DNA of 64,000 nucleotides from contig CANTUR010000156.1 of assembly GCA_947683625.1 (NCBI GenBank), positions 2,542,001 through 2,606,000 of the forward strand, written 5' to 3'. Both the position numbers and the translations under genes were made by a program. The notes under the pieces were generated by a model. The model saw only the letters and a program-made list of their open reading frames with translations, was not told the DNA's origin and did not search any database. The first letter of the stretch is position 1. Every line of letters begins with the position of its first letter. Shown here piece after piece: positions 48,485 through 60,734 of this stretch. This stretch comes from Mallotus nudiflorus. Its lineage: Eukaryota; Streptophyta; Magnoliopsida; Malpighiales; Euphorbiaceae.

Positions 48485-49273
48485 TGTTAGATAGGATAGC
48501 CATACATGAAGTTTTTGTTGAGGAAGTAAATATTTTTATTGTATATATTAGGAAGTAAATATTTGTATACAATTAGGAATAAAATTCTATTCTATTTAGG
48601 ATATTATTCTATTCCTAGTTAGGTTGTGAATAGGATTCCTATACGTATATATAAGGGGTGTAATCCTTTTTTGAATATAATGGAAAAATATTTCCCTTGA
48701 ATTTTCTCTCTTTTTCTCTAAATTTTATTCTTCATGGTATTAGAGCATATCCATTGAAATCGAATTTTTTATTGAATTCTTGCAAATCGTATTTTCTTCT
48801 TCCTTTGAAATCTTCAAAATCATGACCACCGAAAACGCATCCATCGTATCCCATGGAACACCCAACTTTATTTAAAATCTTCAAGATAATTCTCCCTTTC
48901 CCATAGGAATTATTCTTGATGATACAAATTATACTCTATAGTCACAGATCATGGAGATGCGAATTGGAGCCAGAAATAAATCTGGCTTTCTGAAAGGCAC
49001 TACGCCAAAGCCACTAGCAGGAGATAAAGCATTAAAGACTTGGCTCCTTGATAATAATTGAGTCAAAAGTTGGCTGATTGACTCGATGAGTCCGACATTG
49101 ATGCAAAGATTCATTCGTCTTCCAACAGCAAAAAAGATATGGGATGCTGTCTCAAAAACCTTCTATGATGGGTCTGATGAAACCCAGTTATTTGAATTGA
49201 GTCGGAAATCATTCACAACACGTCAGAATGGTAAGCCATTACCTACATACTATAATGAACTGATTGGAATATT
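48485..49273 (+). mobile_element. Ty1-copia 5' fragment: LTR, primer-binding site and partial gag
   Basis: The LTR (48485-48734, 250 bp) reads TGTTAGATAGG ... ATTCTTCA with a TATA-like tatatataagg near 48645. The primer-binding site TGGTATTAGAGC begins at 48735. Gag starts at 48822 (MTTENASI) and has the UBN2-type features TWLLDNN, LPTAKKIWDAVSKTF and LFELSRKS. Stops interrupt it before 49086. At 49273 it ends abruptly against gypsy LTR sequence; the rest of the element is missing. Confidence 0.85.
48822..49273 (+). pseudogene. Copia gag fragment, broken
   Basis: Starts MTTENASIVSHG at 48822; stops interrupt it before the open part at 49086-49273. It contains the UBN2 gag features LPTAKKIWDAVSKTFYDG and LPTYYNELIGIF. 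Gag forms the particle of the element. It runs into chromovirus LTR sequence at 49273, so the frame beyond is not copia. Confidence 0.82.
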
Positions 49274-51268
49274 TGTAAGTTTTCTTCAAGTTTTTATTTT
49301 GGTTAATTTTAGTTTTTAATTTTTTTTAGCTTTATTTTTTGTGTTTTAAGCCAAGTGCCTTTAGAAATGTTGTTATGTGTAGCTTAAGCTTTCTAAATAT
49401 ATTTTTGTTGAATATTTTGCAACTATTTTGATTTTTGGGTTTGAATTTTCCGGCGAGTCACTGTTTCGGTGACCCTCACCAGAAAATCTTTTTATTTTTA
49501 ATAAATTGCTTGAATTATTTGTAATATAGTTTGTGAAGGAAGTTGATGAAAATTTAATCCAATTATTTACTACGAATTTTTGAAAGTTTATGTGAAAAAT
49601 TAATTTTTGGAAAAATTGATTTAAATCGGTGAATTTGCTGTTTTAATTGAAATTATTGTTAATAAGTATGATTTGAATAATTTTGGAATAATAAATAGTA
49701 TTAAAATAATTTTTACAAATTATTTACTATTTTTAACTAATTAATAATAATTTTTGAAAATATATTCAAATAATAAACGTATTTACTATTTTTGTGATTT
49801 AATGAATTTTTAACTATTTTTATTGTATATTTGAATTATTTAAATGATTATTTGTGAATTTTACTATTTAATTTTGAATAATTGAAAATTTGAATTTTTT
49901 TAATATTATATAAATTATTGAGATTTTATTAACTATTTTAAAAATGATTAGCTTTGATGTTTTTGTTATTTAAATTTATTGAATTGTGGTTTATTATTGA
50001 CGTTTATGATTTTAATGATTTTATTATATTATTTTTATTAAATATTGATTATTGTGAATTGTGATCCTCGGTTGAAAAATTGTGTAGTTCAGGATCCTAA
50101 CCTGAGGTGTTGTGTATTTGTGGTTTTAGAAGTGTGTTTGCTTGTAGAATTGGTTCTAATTTCAATAGAGAGACATCCATTTTATAGAGGAGACTTTATC
50201 AAATTTTGGATAGAATTCTCGTAAAATAAGACATTGGGTCGATCCTGAGTTTTGATTTTTAGATTAAGTCGTGTCTTAGATCGAGTCTTTCTTTAGAATT
50301 CCTAGAAGTGTAAAGTAGGAAATTCTATTATGGCATTGTTATTATTATTTATTTTTCTCATTACACATGATCGAGGCCTAACGGACCAGGCCCGTCGAGT
50401 CTGTTTAGAGGAGCGCAAACCTGTAAGTCATTATTCTATATATGCATTTCATATAGGATCCATGATTATGAGCATCCATGTTTTCATTATATATTTAAAC
50501 ATTAATTGTTTTATTAAATGATTAAGTATATCTTTGGTATACTTTTAATATGTTTGATATATAGGTGACATATATGTTTGGTATGTTTTAGTATATATTT
50601 GGTATATATGTTGGTATATTTTTTGTGTATATTCAATATATTTTGATATATACTCAGCATATATATTTGGTATATTTTTGGTATACTTATGGTATATTTT
50701 GGTATATATGTGGCATATATATTTGAAATATTTTTAGTATATGCTTGGTATTTATTTGGGATATAATAGGTATATTTTTTTATAAAATGTATGCCATTTT
50801 TGTTTTTATTATACATTTTATTATTTCCAATAAATATATGATTTATTTGAAGGATATCAATAGAATGTTCTATTTAGTGGGTTGCACTAAGACTATGTAT
50901 GTACCAGTGTGTTAGATTTTAAAGTTGAGATTATGAAATTATTTTGAGGTGAAATTTGACTATTCGATTATTGAGATTTACAATGAATAAGTAGTGTGAT
51001 TGCGAGAGCTCGATTGACCTAGTGTCTTGGGGCCAATCACATTGATAGTGAGATTGTTGGAGCTCAATTGACTTCGTGTCTCAGGGCCAGTCTACTATCC
51101 AATAATGGAATAAGAGAATTACTTGGGAATTAAGTAAGCCTATATGGTTAGTGAGTTTTGTGATTGAGGTTGCGGATATTTTAGGGTTCTATTTAATCCT
51201 TCACATAAATAAACTTTTTGCTACCCGTTCCTTAGCGCCAGTCATGACTTCCAATTTGGGTCATGACA
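49274..51268 (+). repeat. 5' LTR of the chromovirus, truncated at its left
   Basis: It aligns with 56912-59426 of the 3' LTR, so about 670 bp including the promoter-like TA run and the GC-rich pocket are missing. It also lacks part of the segment between the end block and the dyads (the piece near 58920-59330). The end reads GGGTCATGACA. Confidence 0.85.
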
Positions 51269-51271
51269 AAG

Positions 51272-51290
51272 TTAGTATCAAAGCCTAGGT
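51272..51290 (+). other. Primer-binding site of the chromovirus
   Basis: TTAGTATCAAAGCCTAGGT, three bases after the 5' LTR, resembles the initiator tRNA-Met complementary site TGGTATCAGAGC. Confidence 0.65.
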
Positions 51291-51473
51291 TATTAGTGTT
51301 GTGGACCTGGGTTATCAGAGTTATGTTTTCTTTGAAACTACTGCAGTAAATTAGGTTTGATTATGTCTTCGATAAGTTTTCCTTGATTTAGTATTCCGAG
51401 TAATCGTTAGCTTTTCTATATGTTATCTTTTTGTTGTCTATTTTTTTATCTCATTGGTTTTTGTCTTTTCAAA

Positions 51474-54400
51474 ATGAGGAGAGGAGCGCGTGTCACTCCA
51501 CTAGTCATTGAGGCCGAGGATGATGAGTCCTTTCAGGATGAGGTTTTACCTCCAGAGCCACCAGCTAGGTGTAAGGGTAGAGGTAAAGATAGACCTTGAG
51601 GAGCAGCAGGTCACTGTAGGCAGAGAGATCTATAGGACAAGAAACCTATAAAGCAGGAGTATGAGGAAGTTGTTATACCTCTAGTTGCACCACAGATGCA
51701 ACCTTTCTATCAGCAAGGTATGTCTGACCCAAAGTTAGCATTATTTTACGCTAGGGTTGGTAGGATATCTTTCAATGAGACATCGAATCCTTTAGATTTT
51801 CTGCATGCCATTGAGATGAGGACTCAAACTGCTCACACTAAGTATTAGCGAATTATGATTATCGAGCTGTCTGTTAAGGGACCAGCCCTGTATTGGTTCA
51901 TTTAGGTCATTTAGCTACACATAACTACACTCATTTAGGCTCAGTTTTGAGAGAGATTTATGAGTCATTTCTGTCCAGAGCTTGTGCAAATAAGTTACAG
52001 ACTTCAGTTGACAAGCATCACTAAAGGTGACAGATCAGTAAAGGACTACACCATAGTGTTACTCAGATTGGGTTTATATGCAGAGGACCTGATGCGAGAT
52101 CAGTACTTCACAATTACGATATACGTTATCGAACTAGGTTCTACATTTGTTGGGATGCCTATTATAGGCCTTACTCTTGAGTCGGTGATAAATTTAGCCA
52201 AAGAGATAGAGCTTATATTGGTCAGGCAGGGAGTTATGCCTGATTATTATTAGTTGGGAGGTGCACAGTTAGGAGAATTTTAGAGTACACAATTTTAGAC
52301 GTTTCAGATTGGCTTTAGTAGATATTAGAGAGGATCTTATCAGTAGAGCTAGAGACCTGAGCAGAGAGTTCATATGAGTAGCAGACATGGCCATGGTGGA
52401 CCACGTAGACCCATCAGATTTGGTTCTGGAGCTACCAGCAATGGTCAAAGTTCAGGTTATGGTAACATAGGATATACAGCCAGTGCTTATCGGATGTATG
52501 GGAGAGTCCTTCAAGGATTGTGCTACATGACTCCTAAAGCTTATTTTTGATGCAGATAGACGGGACATTATGCTAGAGCATGTCCTTATTCTGGCTATCA
52601 GCAGCCATTCCCACAATAGTTGATTGCCAGTTCAACTCTATCTCTTTATTAGTTGCCTCCAGCTCAGTCTCTGAGTACGATGCAGCTTATTGCCCAGCAG
52701 GGGTATGGCAAACGTAGTAAAGGGGTTGCCAGGAGTTTTGGTTAGGCTTCCACTAGTCAACAGGGAGGTCGAGGTCAGGCCCGAGTTTTCATCCTCACCC
52801 AGCAGGATGCTCACGCATTGAATGTTGTTGTTGTAGGTATACTTCTAGTCTATTACTTAGATGCTAGAGTTTTGATTGATCCGGGTGCTACACATTCTTT
52901 TGTGTCCCCTATTTTTTCTTTGAAGTCATGTTAGCAAGCTTTGAGGATGGCTTTTCCTTCATCTATCACCACTCCTCTTAGCAATTCGTTGGACATCAAT
53001 GTGGTTCTTTCTGATTGTTTAGTGTTAATAGGAGGTAGAGAATTGCCAGTGGAATTGGTGTTGTTAGATGTGATGGAGTTCGATGTGATCCTTGGTATGG
53101 ATTGGTTATCTCAGCACTATGCCATTATGGATTGTCAAAGTCAAGAGGTGAATTTTAAAATTCTAGATGAAAAAGAGTTTAAGTTTGTGAGTGATAAGAG
53201 TTTTGCACCTTAAAATCTCATCTCTGCTATCACAGCTAGGAAGATGCTGAGGAAAGGCTATCAAGGATACTTGGCACTTGTTAGGGATACTTCAGTGGAG
53301 AAGTTGTCTCTCACAGTTGTTCAGTTGGTTGTGAGTTTCTTGATGTTTTTCCTAAGGAGTTGCTAGGTTTATCACCTCACAAAGAGATCAAATTCTATAT
53401 AGATGTAGTCCCAAACACAACTCCTATTTTGATGTTGCCCTGTAGAATGGCTCCAATAGAGTTAAAAGAATTAAAGGACCAGTTGTAGGATTTACTAGAT
53501 AAGGGTTTCATTAGACCTAGTATTTCTCTTTGGGGTGCACCAGTCCTATTTGTAAAAAAGAAGGATGGTACACTAAGACTATGCATAAATTACAAATAGT
53601 TGAATAAGGTGATAATGAAGAACAAGTATCCTCTCCTGAGGATAAATGATCTTTTTTATCAACTTTAAGGTGCACAGTTATTTTCTAAGGTTAACTTGAG
53701 GTCGGGTTATCATTGATTATGAATCAGTAAAGTTAATGTTCCTAAAATGGCATTCCGCACTCGATATGCCCATCATGAGTTTCTGGTGATGTCTTTCAGG
53801 TGGACTAATGCACCAGCTACTTTTATGGATCATATGAATCGGGTATTCAGACCATTTATAAATTAATTTATGGTAGTCTTTATTGATGATATACTAGTGT
53901 ATTCGAAGAGTATGGAAGAGCATGTATATCACTTGAGGATAGTGCTACAAACACTGAGAGAATATAAGCTTTATGCTAAATTCTTGAATTGTGATTTTTG
54001 GTTGGAGAGTGTTGTATTCCTTGGACATGTAGCATCAAAAGATGGTATTCAGGTTGATCCATAAAAGATTGAGGCAGTGTTTGAGTGGTTCAAATTGATG
54101 ACAATCATAGAGATTTAAAGTTTTCTAAGTTTGGCTAGGTAGTATAAGAGATTTATGCAGGTTTTCTCAAGAATTGCAGGTTATATGACTCACCTAACTC
54201 AAATTATGAGAACAATTTTCAGTTACTAAAGGAAAAGTTAACCATAACTCTAGTTCTGACTTTGCCTAATAGAGAAGATAAATTCTCTATGTATTGTGAT
54301 GCCTCTAGAGTCAACCTAGGTTATGTGTTTATATAGAATGGTAGTGTGATAGCTTATGCTTTAATGCAGTTGAAGAAGCATGAGTAGAATTATCCTACTC

Positions 54401-56235
54401 ATGACCTAGAGATGACTGCAGTGATCTTTGCTCTTAAGATTTGGAGACATTATTTGTATGGGGTGACTTATGAGATTTTCATAGATCATAAGAGTTTGAA
54501 GTACATTTTTCAGCAGAGAGATATGAACTTGAGGCAAAAGAGATAGTTAGAACTCTTGAAGGATTATAACTGTGATATTCTTTATCATCCAGGTAAGGCT
54601 AATGCGGTAGTAGATTCCTTGAGTAGGAAGTGCTCAAACAGTTTTACTCACATTAGTGTGGAGAGGAGACCTTTGATCCAAGAGTTGCATGAGTTGGTGG
54701 ATCAAGCCCTGATGATGAAGATTAGCAAATCAGGTGGATTCCTGGCTTAGTTCAGAGTTAGATCAATGTTGAGAGATAGATAGGATTAACGTAGCTCAGG
54801 GTCGAGATCCTATTCTAGCAAAGCTTGAGGAGAATGTTCATGAGGGGAAGTTCACTAATTTTACACTTGATAATTATGGTATTTTGTGGATCAGTGGTAA
54901 ATTATGCATTCCTGATGTGGATAATTTAAGAGAGGAGATCCTTGAAGAAACGCATTCTACAGCTTATAGTGTACATCCATGTGTTACTAAGATGTATCAT
55001 AGCATTCGAGATTTGTACTGGTGGGATGGATTGAAGAAGGACATAGCTGATTATATTACTAAGTGCTTGACTTGTCAATAGGTGAAAGCTAAGCATCATA
55101 AGCCTTCTGGGAAACTTTAGCCTCTTCCTATTCCTAAATGGAAATAGGAGAGAATTGCTATGGATTTTGTTTGTTCGAGGGATTGATATGATTCTATTTA
55201 GGTGATTATGGACAAGTTAACCAAATTAGCTCACTTCTTACCAGTTAAAGCCATGTATTCTATAGCTAAGCTAGTTAAGCTATATGTTAAATATATTATG
55301 CCTTCATGGAGTACTTGTGTCTATTGTATCTAATATAGGTTCAATGTTTACCTCTTGATTTTAGCAGAAGTTGCAGGAAGTAATGGGCACCAGGCTTGAT
55401 TTCAGTACTACTTTTCACCCTCAGGCAGATGGTCAATTTGAGAGGACAATCCAGACACTTTGAGGATGTGTGTATTGGATCTTGGAGGTAGCTGGGATGA
55501 TTATTTGCTGCTAGTAGAGTTTGTTTATAATAATAACTACCATAGCAGTATCGAGATGGCACCATATGAAGCTTTGTATGGAAGGAAGTGTAGATCTCCT
55601 TTGAGTTGGAATGAGATTGGAGAGAGAGTGTTGACTGGACCTGAGATGGTTCAAGATGCAATGGAGAAGGTTGTTGTGATCAGAAGGAGATTAAAGACCG
55701 CAGCTAGCAGACAGAAGAGATGTGTGGATCCAAAACATAGAGATATGGAGTTTGAAGTTGGAGACTTTGTGTTTCTAAAGGTGTCTCTAAAGGAGGGTAT
55801 GATGAGGTTTGGTAAGAAGGGGAAATTAGCACCGAGATATATTAGAGCGTTTGAGATTCTAAAAAGAGTGGACATGGTTGCATATCGGTTGGCTTTGCCT
55901 CCGAATCTATCTCAAGTGCATCCAATGTTCCATATCTCAATCATGAGGAAGTATATTTCAGACCCTTCACACGTGTTACAGCTTGAGAGTATGGAAGTGA
56001 ACGAAGACCTGACATAGGAGGAGGAGCCAGTAGCGATAATGGAGAATCAAATTCATCAATTATGTTTAAAGCAGATTCTAATGGTCGAGGTGTTGTGGCG
56101 AAGCAACAACATGGAGGAGCACACTTGAGAGACTAAAACTGAGATACGAGTGGCCTACCCTTACCTCTTTCCTCGATGAATTCTTGTTGTTTATACTTTT
56201 ATTTGAAATTCGAGGATGAATTTTTGTAAAGGGAG
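51474..56235 (+). pseudogene. Chromovirus gag-pol polyprotein, broken
   Basis: Gag begins MRRGARVTP at 51474, with the NPLDFLHAIEM motif near 51790 and a damaged zinc knuckle near 52550 (TGHYARACP is kept). Protease has IDPGATHSF where DSGATHSF is expected, near 52875, and GMDWLSQHYAIMDC near 53095. Reverse transcriptase has FIDDILVYSKS at about 53880 (53870-54064 open). RNase H has LYCDASRVNLGY near 54300. Integrase has the HHCC zinc pattern (54960-55080, KCLTCQ) and a core and C-terminus open for 185 codons (55460-56017: NNYHSSIEMAPYEALYGRKC). A chromodomain-like end lies at 56018-56170. Premature stops are mainly TAG in place of CAG-coded Gln. Confidence 0.9.
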
Positions 56236-56240
56236 AATAT

Positions 56241-56521
56241 TATGATGACCCTTTCTTTTAATTTATTAAAAAATTATTTTGAGATATGTAATGTTAATAA
56301 TATTTTAAATTTTTATATATTATAATTATTTATAAATAGTATTTATTAATTTTATTTTAAATATTTTATTATGTAGAGGAATTTATTTTAAAGATATTAT
56401 TATTTAAAAATATTAATGTTAGTATTATTATTATTGGTTATTGTTATTGTTATTGTTATTATTATTTTATTTGTTATTATTATTATCATTACTATTATTA
56501 TTGTTATTTCTATAAAGTACG

Positions 56522-56558
<37 letters not shown>

Positions 56559-59426
56559 TAAGGGTCAGGACATTATTTTTTTGGGTATTCTTTTCTTTCT
56601 TCTCTTTCTTTTTTTTCTTCTCTTCCCCTACGTTTTTCTTCTTCTCCTTATGCGTTCCAACAGACCACCCATACCTCCACTAGCATCCATTGCCACTACC
56701 ACCCACTACCATCACCTCCCCTCCTTCTATTCTCACTTCTGCCACCTTCAACATGCCTGCCTGACGCCGAAAATAGCAGCAGCATCAACGATGGTTCATC
56801 ATGTCGCCGGTGGTGATTCCGACAGTGAAAGCTTGCTTTCCCGGGCTCTTTTGAACCCTCTTGGTCCGGGCAAGCCAATTCTAAACTCGGTTTAATCTTA
56901 GATTGTCCCATTTGTATGTTTTCTTCAAGTTTTTATTTAGGTTAATTTTAGTTTTTAATTTTTTTAGCTTTATTTTCTGTGTTTTAAACTAAGTGCCTTT
57001 AGAAATGTTGTTGTGTGTAGCTTAAGCTTTCCAAATATATTTTTGTTGAATTTTTTGGAATTTTTTTGATTTTTGGGTTTGAATTTTCCAGCAAGTCACT
57101 GTTCCAGTGACCCTCACAGAAAAATATTTTTATTTTTAATAAATTTTTTGAATTATTTGGAATATAGTTTGTGAAGGAAGTTTATGAAAATTTCAATCTG
57201 ATTATTTACTATGAATTTTTGAAAGTTTACGTGAAAACGTAATTTTTTGAAAAATTGATATAAATTGGTGAATTTGGTGTTTTAATTGAAATTACTGTTA
57301 ATAAGTATGTTTTGAATAATTTTGGAATAATAAACAGTATTAAAATAATTTTTACGAATTATTTACTATTTTTAACAAGTTAATAATCATTTTTGAAAAT
57401 ATATTCAAATAATAAATTTATTTACTATTTTTGTGATTTAATGAATTTTTAACTATTTTTATCATATATGAGAATTATTTAAATGATTACTTGTGAATTT
57501 TACTATTTAATTTTGAATAATTGAAAATTTGAATTTTTATTAATATTATATAAATTATTGAGATTTTATTAACTATTTAAAAATAATTAGCTTTAATGTT
57601 TTTGTTATTTAAATATATTGAATTGTGGTTTATTATTGATGTTTATGGATTTTAATGATTTTATTATATTATTTTTATTAAATATTGATTATTGTGAATT
57701 GTGATCCTCGATTGGGAAATTGTGGAGTTCGGGGTCCCAACCCGAGGTGTTGTGCATTTGTGTTTCTAGAAGTGTATTTGCTTACAGGATCGGCTCTACT
57801 TTTAGTGGAGAGATGTCTATTTTACAGAAGAGATTTTGCTGAATTTTCAGTAGAATTCTTGTAATATATGTTATCGGGTCAATCCTGAGTTTTGATTTTT
57901 AGATCGAGTCTTTCTTTAGAATTCCTAGGAGTTTAAAGTAGGAAATTCTATTATGATATTGTTAATATTATTTATTTTTCTAGTTGCACTGAGACAGAGG
58001 TCTATCAGACCAAGCCCATCGAGTCTGTTTAGAGGAGTGCAAACCTGTCAGTTATTATTCTATATATGTATTGCATATATGATGTATGATTATGAGCATC
58101 AATGTTGTCATTATATATTTAAACATTAATTGTTTTATTAAATGATTAAGTATACCTTTGGTATACTTTTAGTAAATTTTTTATATATTTGATATATATG
58201 TGACATATATGCTTGGTATGTTTTAGTATATATTTGGTATATATGTGACATATATATGTTGGTATATTTTTTGTATATATTCTGTATATTTTGATATATA
58301 CCTAACATAAATATTTGGTATATTTTTTGTATATATTCTGTATATTTTGATATATACCTAACATAAATATTTGGTATATTTTTGGTATACTTATGGTATA
58401 TTTTAGTATATATGTAGCATATATATTTGGAATATTTTTAGTATATGCTTGGTATATATTTGGGATATAATTGGTATATTTTTTTTATAAAATGTATGTC
58501 ATTTGTGTTTTAATTATACATTTTATTATTTCTAATAAATATATGATTTATTTGAAGGATATCAGTAGAACATGCTATCTAATGGGCTGCATTAGGACTG
58601 TGTATGTACCAGTGCATTAGATTTTAGAGTTGAGATTATGAAATTATTTTGAGGTGAAATTTGAATATTCAATTATTGAGAATTGCAGTGAGTAAGTAGT
58701 GTGATTGCTAGAGCTCGGTTGACTTAGTGTATCGAGGCCAATCACACTGATAGTGAGACTGCTGGAGTTCGATTGACTTAGTGTCATAGAGCCAGTCTAC
58801 TATCCAATAATGGAATAAGAGAATTACTTTGGAATTAAGTAAGCATGTATCGCTAGTGAGTTTTATGATTGAGGTTATAGATATTTTAGGGTTCTATTTG
58901 ATCCTTCACGTAAATAAACTTTTTTTGCATTTATTATATATAAAAGTGAATTTTAGTATCTGTGTGAAATGTCTGTATATATTTATAATTATATTGATAC
59001 TTAATTGTATACGACTTTAGGATGCATGTATATATATTATAATAATTCACTCACTAAGATTTGACTCCCCTCAATATTTTTTTATAGGATCTTCTTCTTC
59101 TTCAGACCTCCCTAGTAGTACTCTACACCGGTTTTCTTCAGCCCCCACTAGATTATGTAAATTTTATATTAGAACTCTTGTTGTATTCTAGAGACTGCAC
59201 TAATAGTGTTATTGTGATAGAAGTGTGTTGTTTTGGTTTGAGATTTTGTACCCGAATATTGTATGATATAAAGATTTTCTTTTATATTAAACAAATTTTT
59301 AATTATGGTGTATTTTCATATTATTATTGCATGTGTCTTATTTTTTTAAGGCTTGCTACGGGTTCAAAATTCGAAAGAATTCTCGTTTGCTAGCGTTAGT
59401 CATGACTCCTGGTTTAGGTCGTAACA
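56241..59426 (+). repeat. 3' LTR of the chromovirus
   Basis: About 3.2 kb from tatgatgaccc (TG changed to TA at the start, by comparison with TGTAATAACC in the relatives) to GGTCGTAACA. Contains a TA run (56524-56555), a GC-rich pocket (56640-56900), the tatattt repeats with a perfect 56-bp duplication (58261-58372), the paired dyads (58695-58805) and the end block. It matches the 5' LTR and the two solo LTRs. Confidence 0.9.
58261..58372. repeat. Perfect 56-bp tandem duplication within the 3' LTR
   Basis: 58261-58316 and 58317-58372 are the same by direct reading. The 5' LTR (near 50610-50690) has this unit once, so it arose after the element inserted. Confidence 0.9.
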
Positions 59427-59551
59427 ATATTGATATAGCTGAAGCAATTCTATAACTTGGAAGTGATGAGTCTAAATTTGTTAGTGGGATCAATCTTGTG
59501 GTTGATGAAGCTGCAAGGTTGGGAAAGATGCAATTAGCGAGGGTTTATTTC
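59427..59551 (+). pseudogene. SDR 3'-end fragment
   Basis: It reads through the IAEA..LGSDESKFVSGINLVVDEAARLGKM part of the SDR, with an extra TAA where copy C has LYL (ttctataactt). The normal stop after KM is CAA here, so the frame extends to a TAG at 59549. The 5' part of this copy is missing; the chromovirus LTR lies directly in front. Confidence 0.85.
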
Positions 59552-60734
59552 TAGTTACATGTGTGCTAAAGTAAACGAATTTTTAATTTTTAAAAACATT
59601 TCTCAATTTGATTAGTGTATTTTTCAATATTTTAAAATAATTAGTTTTTTGCTCATGGTTACAATAGTTAATAAATGTACAGATTGTTTTAATTTTTTAT
59701 AAGAAAAATATAATATATGATAATATTAATAGAATAAATTGTTGATAATAAATAATATATATTATTAATAATAATTCATACAAAATGCATATCACATTTT
59801 AAGAGTTATTATAAAAAAGAGAATACTAATATAAATATAATTGTTTTAAAATGTTCATATATTTATAATAGTGATAGTAAACATCATGTTTGAAAAGTAA
59901 AAAATATAATATAATTATAGAATATATAAATTAATAATATGGAGGAGTAATATTGTTTTAATCTATAATCTAATTAAAATAAAAATCAATCTTATATTAA
60001 TTAATAATTTATGTATTTATTTAAATTTGATAATAAATAGAATATAATTATCCTATTTTTATTCAAGTCTATACCATTTTTAAATATAAGAAATTTTAAT
60101 ATACAAAATAAAACTGTTATCATTAAATTTAAAGGTTTTAAAAACCAAATTAAGGTTTTTTTTTTTTTATAAATATATAAAAATGTCGATTTTCATAAAA
60201 AAAAAAATAATTTTCACTATTGTATAATCATATCTAAAACTATGTTCCATTATCTTGAAATATTCGTAAGTTGTTTGGACTGAGATTGCACGTTGTTGAA
60301 TATATTATTTTTATTTTTGATTTAGTTTATATACTTCTCATAATTTTCTTCTGTAAAATTTAATGAACTAGAGATATATAACTATGCAAACATATGTACA
60401 AAATTCGGGTTCAACCGAATTAGTAAAAATTCAATAGACTTTAGATACCGATAGTTCACACCAGAAAAAATGTATGTACAAAACTCTACATGTATAAAAT
60501 TCAATTTTCTCGTGCATTGACTTTAAATAATTATGAATTTCTAGAAGTGAGAATTCAGTTGTAGAGATATATATTAAGAGTATATATTCCTTTTGCAATT
60601 GGATCCCTGAAAAGGTGACGATATTTCAATTGACTTTATATCCCCTACTTGCCTACTATGTAAACACATCCTTGATAAGATACAAAGTATTAAAAAATTA
60701 ATTTATTTTCAACAATCAGAACAAAAAGAAGAAC
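59552..60734. other. Spacer upstream of SDR copy D
   Basis: Paralogous to the flanks of the other copies, with TATA motif changed to TATGTAA (60657-60663). Includes about 70 bases (60405-60470) shared with the upstream flank of A (22180-22240) but missing in B and C. No other gene. Confidence 0.6.

Larger units (their letters stand above)
49274..59426 (+). mobile_element. Ty3-gypsy chromovirus (Del/Tekay-like), degenerate
   Basis: A 5'-truncated LTR (49274-51268), primer-binding site (from 51272), gag-pol (51474-56235), polypurine-like tract and a 3' LTR of about 3.2 kb (56241-59426). Reverse transcriptase before integrase defines Ty3-gypsy. The polyprotein ends with a chromodomain-like segment (EEPVAIMENQ..LWRSNNMEE..YPYLF), which with the long LTRs points to the Del/Tekay chromovirus lineage. 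Its right LTR end abuts an SDR fragment. Confidence 0.9.

Noticed and set aside
50514..50816. 100-codon minus-strand ORF rich in Tyr, Ile and Lys
   Set aside because: It is the reverse of the tatattt repeats of the LTR.
55341..55661. 106-codon minus-strand ORF
   Set aside because: Antisense shadow of the chromovirus integrase.
56581..56895. 104-codon ORF in the 3' LTR
   Set aside because: A poly-Phe/Leu start and Pro/His-rich rest from a CT-rich leader; absent in the related LTRs.
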